From assembly GCA_034440635.1 (NCBI GenBank), contig JAOTON010001031.1:372001-436000 (forward strand): a stretch of 64,000 nucleotides of DNA, written 5' to 3'. Positions 56,766 through 64,000 of the stretch are shown one piece after another. The stretch is from Lepas anatifera. Taxonomy: Eukaryota > Arthropoda > Thecostraca > Lepadidae. Each line of letters begins with the position of its first letter. Positions within the stretch are counted from its first letter, which is position 1. The notes below the pieces were generated by a model. It did no database searches. It was given only the letters and a program-made list of their open reading frames with translations, and had not been told where the DNA came from. Made by a program: the position numbers and the translations under genes.

Positions 56766-57963
56766 TTAACCTTCGCCCGGGTGGGGGGTCTTTTTAGACC
56801 CCCTCGGGTTTTTCCGAAGTGACCAAAAAAACTGCGGCGCGCAGCTGCCAAACTTAATCTAGCTGTTCCTTCATAATTTTTACATCTTTCCCAAAAATTT
56901 TAGCTCAAGGTCATATCAGGCCAGGTCACCAGGCCAGGTGAAGTGACCTCACCTAAAAAATGCTTAGGACCGCATAACTAAAAGAAGAGTTAATCGATCA
57001 AGTTGAAACTCATACCACATATTGGGCCCACCAGGAGCTAGAACATTTGTTCAGTGATTTTTTTTATTGGTGACCTAAGGTCATGTGCAGAGCATGACCT
57101 CCCCATTGTAAATATATGGGGAAAATCACGAAATAAGCTTTTCTCAGTAAGCATGGATGGAATCAACTTCAAACATCGGTTACGACTTGCTCTTAGCGAA
57201 TTTCTGAAGTTGATGCCAAACATTTTGACTTGTGACATTTAAAAGGTCACCTTAGGTCAAATAAGCATTTTTGGTGTTTTTCTCTATACATTTTGAATGA
57301 AATAAGATAGAGCTTTTATTTTGTCACCAAAGTGTTTGTATAATTACTGCAAGTCAAATGATATACATCATGACGATACCAGGTTAAGTTGGGTCAGACC
57401 GTTGACCTGGGTCAGGTCAAATCCTTAAATTTGACCTGGCATAGCAATATTATATATCATTCGATTCGTATTGACGAGAAGATTGCAATGGTGTATCAAC
57501 TATGGCTGTATCTTGTTTGGTTTGGAAGTTGTTAGCGAAAAAGGAAACGCCCTTATGCATGGGTGGCTATGGACATTCCCAAGAATATTCCCAATATTCA
57601 GTGACCTGTAGCTCCCTAGGCTTTGACCTGACACGAGAATGAATGCCACTGCAATAAAAGAGCAACTCAAGAGCTTTCGAATGGTGTTAGAAAAATGTTT
57701 CTAGCTATCATAGTTTCTGAGATATATGAGGTTTTTTTAGTACACCTCATAATAGCGATTTTGACCTATTTTGACCTCTAGTGACCTTGATATTGACCTG
57801 ACAAGAAAAATGACCGAAGTATTTTCGATATAATTTTTAAAGAGCTTTCGATTGCCATTTTGCGGTTTTTTCTAGCTCTCTTAGTTTTTTAGATCGTGAG
57901 GGTCTTTTTAACCCCCCCACCAGGGCGAAGGTGGCTCGTACCCGCCACCGGGGCAAGGGTTAA
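56766..57963 (-). mobile_element. TTAA-flanked, AGGTCA-rich element (subfamily 2, short copy)
   Basis: Inverted copy of 15,196-16,844, about 450 bp shorter inside. TTAA at both ends; termini TTAACCTTCGCCCGGGTGGG and, complemented, TTAACCCTTGCCCCGGTGGC. GGTCTTTTTAGACC palindrome near the left end. Confidence 0.85.
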
Positions 57964-58342
57964 CACCTCTCGAAATTTCACGCACAAGAGCAATTCTCCC
58001 ATGCTGATGAATTGAAGAATATAGCTAAAGGTCGATGGAAAATGCCCACATACTTCGTTCTGTGTTTATCTTAACGTTTCAACTTTCCTTATATCTCCTT
58101 GAGTCTGCCATCGGGTTCAAACATTATTTTTTAGGAGCATTAATAATGTGGGTTAAAGTCCGGTTTGTATTGCCTAAAATGTAAAAGCTTTTCCGCTGAG
58201 ATAATTTTCTGGGGCAGCGCACAGGCCAGGTCCACACTCGCTTCGATTATTTTCAATGTCCTTTTACCATTATCTTACGAATCTTGGCCACGTGGAAAGG
58301 CAAAATGATGCTTATCATATTTGATATTAAAATAACCTTAAC

Positions 58343-59340
58343 CAGGGGTGTAATTTTCTATCTCTTTGGGTGTGCCTGAGCACCCCCAATCCTAATTTGA
58401 GCACCCCTAATCATGTGTTGAGCACCCCCAATACATGTGCCGCCCCTGGCTTATCACCGCTGCTCTGAACAGTGCCATCCCTATCTCATCACTTCTGCCA
58501 TGATTTGTGCCGCCACTGCCACCAACAGTTAATCACTGCCGCCCCCCCGGATGATTACTGCTGCCTTTGGCTCATCACTGATCAGATTGCTGGTCACTGC
58601 CGCCCCTGGTCACACTGCCGCCCCCGGCTGATCTCTGCCGCCCATGGTTCGTCACAGTCGCCCCTTGGCTAATCGCTGTCGCACGTGGTTCATTAAATTC
58701 CGCCCCCTGGCTGATTACCGCCGTCATCTGACTTATAACTGCCGCCCCCTGACTGATAACTGCCGGCCCCTGGCTGATAACTGCCGACCCTGCCTGATCA
58801 CTGCCGCCCCTGACGGATAAGTACCGCCCCCTGACTGCTAAATGCCGCCCCTAGCTTATCACGGGCGCCCCCTGGCTGATCGTTTCCGCCCCCTGACTGA
58901 TAACTGCCGCCCCCTGGTTGATTACTGCCGCCCCCTGGCTGATCGCTGCCGTCCCCTGACTGATACTGCCGCTCCCTAACTGGTAACTGCGACCCCCTGG
59001 CTGAACACTGCCGCTCCTGGCTGATCAGTGCCGCCCCCTGACTGATAACTGCCGCCCACTGGCTGATAAATACCACCCCCTGGCTGATAACTGCCGCCCT
59101 TGCCTAAGCACTGCCGCACCTGGCTGATAACTGCCGCCACCTAACTGATATTGCCGCCCCCTGGCTGATCACTGCCGCCCCGTGACGGATAACTTCCCCC
59201 TGACTGATAACTACCCCTGGCCGATCACTGCCGCCCCCTGACGGATGACTGCCGCCCCCTGACTGATAGCTGCCGCCCTTGGCTAATCACTGTCACCCCT
59301 GGTTCGTCACTGCCGTCTCCCGGGGCAGTGAGCATCCTGG
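58343..59340. repeat. GC-rich minisatellite, about 20-22-bp unit
   Basis: Preceded by CCAGGGGTGTAATTTTCTATC. The unit is close to CTGATCACTGCCGCCCCCTGG, repeated over 40 times with heavy drift in length and sequence. ORFs across it are artefacts. Confidence 0.88.
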
Positions 59341-59744
59341 GGATATCTGGACTGTGAGCGTTGTGGGGGAGCATGCTTCTGTGAATATCACTAGCATCAT
59401 GTCATATCTGAGGCGCGTTAGTTTTAATGTCATATATTCATTCTAATATTATTTCAGTTTTTACATCACGTCAATTTTCATTTTACCTAGTCGGTGACCT
59501 TAGTATGTCTTGTAAAAGTGCTGAAGTAATTCTTTCAGTATTTATATTGTATTTTATGTATTTAATTAATTTCTTTTTATATAATCTTCTGATACAATAT
59601 TCACAACCTGACCTGTTTTACCACCTGACTTGTGGAAGCTCGTGCGGAAATGTCCTATTTACGTATTTGATTTAGTGCTATGGGCGCCGTAGGACTCTAG
59701 ATATCGGTGCACCCTAAAACACCAATATGATGGTGGACCTTCTC
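59341..59744. other. AT-rich spacer between minisatellite blocks
   Basis: No recognised gene. An 82-codon ORF at 59,427 is AT-rich and hydrophobic and has no domain. Confidence 0.4.
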
Positions 59745-60560
59745 CCGGCTGATCACTGCCACCCCTGGTTCATCACTCCTGCCCACTGGCTGATCAGTGT
59801 CTCCCCTGGTTCATCACTGCCGCCCTGATTAATCACTACTGCCCTGATTTATGCCGCCCCTGGCTAATCAATACAGTCCCCGTTTTTTTATCAACCCATA
59901 TATTATGAGCCGGCTCTGGATAGACACTTCCTCCCTCGAATCCTCGCTGCTCTCTCCCCCCTCCCTGCTGATCACTGCGGTCCCTGGTTTTCACTGCCGA
60001 GGAGACCATGGCCCTCCAAAACCAGCCAAACTTAAGTCCTGCTGTCAGCACAGTTTTGTCAGCAGGAATCTGTAACACCATTCCAGAAAGCAAACAGCAG
60101 CCAAATATTGTCTAATCGTCTGTTTGCCTATTGGAGGAATTCTCCAAACCGAGTAAATGGTAGACTGCTGCTTCCGTGCTTTTACTGTTTTAGTGTCAGC
60201 CAGGGGTAAAATGTTCTATCTTTTTGGGGTGAGCGAGCACACCCAATCATAATAACTACCCCTAATTCGTGCGTCGCCCCCCCGGCCCAGCATTGCTGCC
60301 CTGATTCATGCCGCCCCCGGTTCACTACTAGCACCCTGATTTATGCCGCCTTGGTTAATCACTGCCGCCTCCTGCCTATCACTGCCACCCTAATTCATGC
60401 CAGCCCTGACTTATCACTGCCGTCCTGATTCAAACATAACCTGGCTCATCACTGCTGACAGTGGCCCACCAGTAATATCCTCGAATTATCACTGTCACCC
60501 TGTTCCATGACGCCTCCAACTCATCGCTACCGCCTCGGCTATTGAATACCGCCCCCTGGG
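59745..60560. repeat. Second block of the GC-rich minisatellite
   Basis: The same unit as the first block, interrupted near 59,880-60,200. The motif CCAGGGGTAAAATGTTCTATC at about 60,200 repeats the one at 58,343, so two related units may be present side by side. Confidence 0.8.
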
Positions 60561-61049
60561 TTATCACTTTCGCTCCAATTCGTGCCGCCTGGGCTCACGA
60601 CTGCCGTTCCCAGCTCAGGGACAGCAGATTCCATTTTCGGACCGGTGTGCAAGATTTTCGGGAGAAGCGCCTTCCTCCCGAAAATCAGTGTATGTACATT
60701 TCTCTCTCTACGATGTCGGGGTTGCGCCGGGTACGAAGGGCCAGTAGTGTCTCTACTAACCGTGGAGCCAGTCAACCAGACTCGACATTGGAGGTAAGGT
60801 CTTAATTCGTCCACCTCTCCCTGCCGGTGCCTCGGACCCTCCGAGTACCATTCTTCGTTACCGACGGTGCCTCGGACCATCCAAGCGCCACTCCTCGCTA
60901 GTGTCGGTGGAGCGCCATTCGTCGTTACCGCCGGTCATAGGCGGATCCAGGATTGTCGATCGGGGGGGGTGGGTTGTTTGTTTTAATCAGTCAGCTTTTT
61001 TCAAACGGTGATAGGTTTTGGAGTGCTGCGGCGAGGAGTATAATGATAA
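60561..61049. other. No gene; MITE-like start at 60,944
   Basis: CATAGGCGGATCCAGGATTG at 60,944 opens a copy of the 45,372 MITE family; its other end was not found. A CTCGGACC-containing stretch of about 40 bp is repeated near 60,830-60,890. Confidence 0.45.
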
Positions 61050-61570
61050 ATTGATAAGGTGTTCACTGGCCTATCCCCTCGAAAGCAAATGTAAAAAGCA
61101 CTGAAGATTGTATATTCGGGCACAGCCCTTCATCAGAATCATGTAGTTAATATAAAAAAATTCTGTCATTGTGTAGCCAGACCTCGATTTGAGCTTCACA
61201 AAAACGCCTTTTAAAGTGAATTATTAAAGAAGGATGTCGTAACGACAACGATCCTGCTACCTCTAACTTAAGAGTAATGCCGACAGTGCAACAAAACCAG
61301 ACCAGTAATTCTGTAACAGACTTTTCTATTATAGCCAAACACTAGCTTCTCGTTAAAAGCAGAAAATTTGCTGATGTATCTTAATCGCTTATTTGTATAT
61401 TTATGTTTTTATTTTGTTTTTTGCTTGACTGCAGCTAAAATGCTAACGATAATAACTTATTTAGCACTGGTACACGTGTTACTAGATCGGTGTAATGACT
61501 CAAAAATGTTCTATTTAACTCAGCCCGATGTTATCTTACTATAAATGCCTCGCTCGAATTATGTAATGGA
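61050..61570. repeat. Penelope-associated-type repeat with hammerhead-like core (copy 2)
   Basis: It aligns with 24,600-25,140. The minus strand at 61136-61115 holds the same CTGATGA, GGGC-TGT-GCCC hairpin and GAA. It lies about 200 bp from the Penelope-like ORF start at 61,965. Confidence 0.6.
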
Positions 61571-61589
61571 GATATATGTACAATAATAT

Positions 61590-61659
61590 AATATAATATA
61601 ATAATAGTATAAACACACACACATACACACACGTATATATACATATAAATATAAATATA

Positions 61660-61703
<44 letters not shown>

Positions 61704-61705
61704 TT

Positions 61706-61757
<52 letters not shown>
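61590..61757. repeat. AT/AC microsatellite
   Basis: A compound ACAC, ATAT tract of about 165 bp. It cuts off the Penelope-like reading frame on its right. Confidence 0.95.
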
Positions 61758-61758
<1 letters not shown>

Positions 61759-61774
61759 TTATATATTAGTAAAG

Positions 61775-61965
61775 TATGGGAGCAGGTTTTGGTTCACACA
61801 TTCTTGATTAAAGATGACAGCGTGTTTGGCATTTGTCAGTTTTCTATTCAGTGTTTCGATTTTCCTTATTAGTTTTCTCTGCTCGTTGGATGGAAACTCA
61901 GATAATAGTTTACCAAATGATAAATTTCGCGACGTTCCGTCAATCACATTAACATCTTCGGGCAT
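61775..61965 (-). pseudogene. Penelope-like element ORF, N-terminal start, truncated
   Basis: From the ATG at 61965 it reads MPEDVNVIDGTSRNLSFGKL and on to QNLLPYFTN, the same protein start as at 63,448 on the other strand. It is cut by the AT tract after about 63 residues. A possible start further upstream (MYFVCIYVF) exists only in this copy; the other has GTG there. Confidence 0.75.
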
Positions 61966-62228
61966 ATCAATTGGTACAAATACATAAATGCATACAAAAT
62001 ACACTCATCTACTTTCGGATCGTCTCGATATAACTAGCTCTTAATTCTTAAACAGCATGGACAAATCTTAGTTTAAAATTACATGCCGATAGCTCAGGAG
62101 GGCACCATCAAGAAAAAGACACGATACTGGTTTTTAAAATTAAACTTACATACATATTCTAACATATTTCTAAACACTTTTATTTAGGGCAATCCTTTGT
62201 CACTTATGCTACCTAACTTTACGCACAC

Positions 62229-62747
62229 TTATCTTAACCTAGGCCCCAGGGGGGCGCCATCGAATAATGATAATGTGGATATTTGATTCATCTGCCGATT
62301 GATGGTCGGGCTGAGATCGCGGATGAATACGGACTCCAGAACCTGCAGCTTCTTTTTGTCTTGGCAGCGAGTGAGGATGTCTGTATTATCGACGAGGATG
62401 GTTCTTGTCAGGGTCTTGTCGTGGTCTTGTCTTAGATGTTTCTGTGGAGCGCCTTCTTGCAAGTGCATAGTCATCCTCCTTGAGAAGCTCGTCGTTGTGT
62501 AACCAACATAGCTACGCTCTGGACGGTGCGCGCAGTCACCAAATGGGCATTTAAATTGGTAGACTATGTTGATGGCTTTTAATTTCGAGTTCTTCTCGGA
62601 CAGGTTGTTCTTCATGACTAGACTTGAGATTTTTGGGCTTTTATAAAATATTACCTGGCTGATCTTGTGCTCTGGGTTTTTGGGTTTGCAGTTTTTGATG
62701 ACGATATCCTGCAGGGTCTTCTCTTCTTTTTTATATTGGGTTGTCAT
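62229..62747 (-). pseudogene. Penelope-like element C-terminus with GIY-YIG endonuclease
   Basis: 172 residues. A linker (KISQVIFYKSPKISSLV) is followed by NIVYQFKCPFGDC and ERSYVGYTTTSFSRRMTMH, the IVYQF/YVGYT pair and nearby Arg of GIY-YIG nucleases in Penelope-like retroelements. The reverse-transcriptase part upstream is absent. On the same strand it is followed, after about 260 bp, by the N-terminal start at 61,965, the partial tandem order typical of these elements. Confidence 0.85.
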
Positions 62748-62880
62748 AATGTTTTGGTAGAAAATCCTGATGTCGTTTCCTTTGTTGGTTTCATTATCTG
62801 GTTTTTGCTGATGGTACTTGTTAAGTTGTCTAATTATTTCTTCTATGTTGGCTTTTCATAGTTGTTTGAAGCTAGAACAC

Positions 62881-63179
62881 TTTGGTGACTGCGCGCACCG
62901 TCAGAGCGTAGCTATGTTGGTTACACAACGACGAGCTTCTCAAGGAGGATGACTATGCACTTGCAGAAGGCGCTCCACAGAAACATCTAAGACAAGACCA
63001 CGACAAGACCCTGACAAGAACCATCCTCGTCGATAATACAGACATCCTCACTCGCTGCCAAGACAAAAGAAGCTGCAGGTTCTGGAGTCCGTATTCATCC
63101 GCGATCTCAGCCCGACCATCAATCGGCAGATGAATCAAATATCCACATTATCATTATTCGATGGCCCCTGGCTAGGTTA
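62881..63179 (+). pseudogene. Inverted copy of the Penelope-like GIY-YIG C-terminus, frameshifted
   Basis: Complementary to 62,543-62,240 nearly base for base. A base missing after CGCACCGTC and another in the AAAAGAAG run break the frame. It starts at TTTGGTGACTG, inside the endonuclease domain. Confidence 0.85.
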
Positions 63180-63447
63180 AGATAAGTGTGCGTAAAGTTA
63201 GGTAGCATAAGTGACAAAGGTTGCCCTAAATAAAAGTGTTTAGAAATATGTTAGAATATGTATGTAAGTTTAATTTTAAAAACCAGTATCGTGTCTTTTT
63301 CTTGATGGTGCCCTCCTGAGCTATCAGCATGAAATTTTAAACTAAGATTTGTCCATGCTGTTTAAGAATTAAGAGCTAGTTATATCGAGACGATCCGAAA
63401 GTAGATGAGTGTATTTTGTATGCATTTATGTATTTGTACCAATTGAT

Positions 63448-64000
63448 ATGCCCGAAGATGTTAATGTGATTGACGAAACGTCGCGAAATTTATCATTTGG
63501 TAAACTATTATCTGAGTTTCCATCCAACGAGCAGAGAAAACTAATAAGGAAAATCGAAACACTGAATAGAAAACTGACAAATGCCAAACACGCTGTCATC
63601 TTTAATCAAGAATGTGTGAACCAAAACCTGCTCCCATACTATACTAATCTTAAGCTATATGACCGAGCAGTACAGCGCAGGAAGACAACTCTCGATTTCA
63701 GAAGGAAGCTCCTTGAAGAAGAACTCAAAAGGAAGAAAAAGCTTGTAAATGAAATAGAGCGTGAGTATTCATCAGTGTTTACCCGTTTCCGTGACTTAGA
63801 TTTGACGACTTCACTACGTGAGAGAACAGAGAAACATTTAGATTGCCTTAGCGTTGTATATGAGGAGACTGTGAAGACCACCATCGAAAAGAAACTTTTG
63901 AGGCTCAGAGCTGGCCGTACTGATTCTATCAATCGAACTGATGCATTTGTAAACTTGTCCAAACACGAACTGACAGATAGTCAGCAAGAACTCCTAAACT
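63448..64000 (+). CDS. Penelope-like retroelement ORF, N-terminal part, running off the window
   Basis: Open for 184 codons from the ATG at 63448 to the edge. It has MPEDVNVIDETSRNLSFGKL, a Lys/Glu-rich helical region around residues 75-115 (RRKLLEEELKRKKKL) that looks coiled-coil, and FVNLSKHELTDSQQELLN at the edge. The 'NLS..LT..Q..LL' phrase is the usual lead-in to the reverse transcriptase in Penelope/Neptune-type elements. It may be the intact main copy; the RT and endonuclease would lie beyond 64,000. Confidence 0.8.
   Translation, partial: MPEDVNVIDETSRNLSFGKLLSEFPSNEQRKLIRKIETLNRKLTNAKHAVIFNQECVNQNLLPYYTNLKLYDRAVQRRKTTLDFRRKLLEEELKRKKKLVNEIEREYSSVFTRFRDLDLTTSLRERTEKHLDCLSVVYEETVKTTIEKKLLRLRAGRTDSINRTDAFVNLSKHELTDSQQELLN

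Noticed and set aside
59427..59675. Hydrophobic 82-codon ORF
   Set aside because: AT-rich spacer between minisatellites; composition explains it.
58440..60560. CRISPR-like array
   Set aside because: The sequence is eukaryotic, the units drift freely and no unique constant-length spacers separate identical repeats.

Overview
The window is eukaryotic, from an invertebrate animal and most likely an arthropod. The signs are metazoan-type tRNA-Phe genes, a secreted ecto-5'-nucleotidase of the type abundant in blood-feeding arthropods, Ty3/gypsy, Penelope-like and non-LTR retroelements, several MITE families, and long microsatellites. The species cannot be fixed from the sequence. Only one ordinary protein gene is convincing; almost everything else is mobile DNA, much of it nested.

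Layout. 0.9-3.1 kb: one-exon 5'-nucleotidase/apyrase gene, missing the usual catalytic His/Asp pair and ending in a hydrophobic tail built from a 33-bp minisatellite. 3.1-6.7 kb: a duplicated 188-bp block and short hAT-like MITEs. 6.7-9.7 kb: broken Jockey/CR1-type LINE, followed by a long GT tract. 10.5-18.3 kb: a family of TTAA-flanked elements very rich in AGGTCA half-sites, two decayed tRNA-Phe copies and a GA tract. 18.4-21 kb: MITE and small repeats.

21-53.6 kb is best read as an array of a tRNA-Phe-bearing repeat (R1) alternating with a second repeat (R2), opened up by later insertions. R1 copy C is split by a hAT MITE and by a 3.6-kb TTAA element that itself contains another TTAA element. 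R1 copy B is split by a Ty3/gypsy element whose two 181-bp LTRs lie 13.4 kb apart (28,930 and 42,535), with a 5-bp target duplication. R2 copy 2 is split by a 5.65-kb insertion (43,993-49,644) with inverted repeats of about 0.8 kb around a degraded gene with hAT-like RNase H features. R1 copy A (51.5-53.4 kb) is the uninterrupted reference that shows where the other copies were broken. Four identical, apparently intact tRNA-Phe(GAA) genes lie on the minus strand.

54-56 kb: SINE-like tRNA-derived sequence and a decayed I-type LINE with an RNase H domain, itself split by a TTAA MITE. 56.8-58 kb: inverted copy of the 15.2-kb TTAA element. 58.3-60.6 kb: GC-rich minisatellites. 61-64 kb: Penelope-like elements in palindromic arrangement, with the ORF start of one running off the right edge, and a nearby repeat carrying a hammerhead-like core.

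The most unusual item is the 44-49.6-kb transposon-like unit: long inverted repeats, a near-perfect 8-bp target duplication, an empty-site copy in the same window, and a gene of a family I know only as uncharacterised. A second N-terminal fragment of the same family sits inside the gypsy element.
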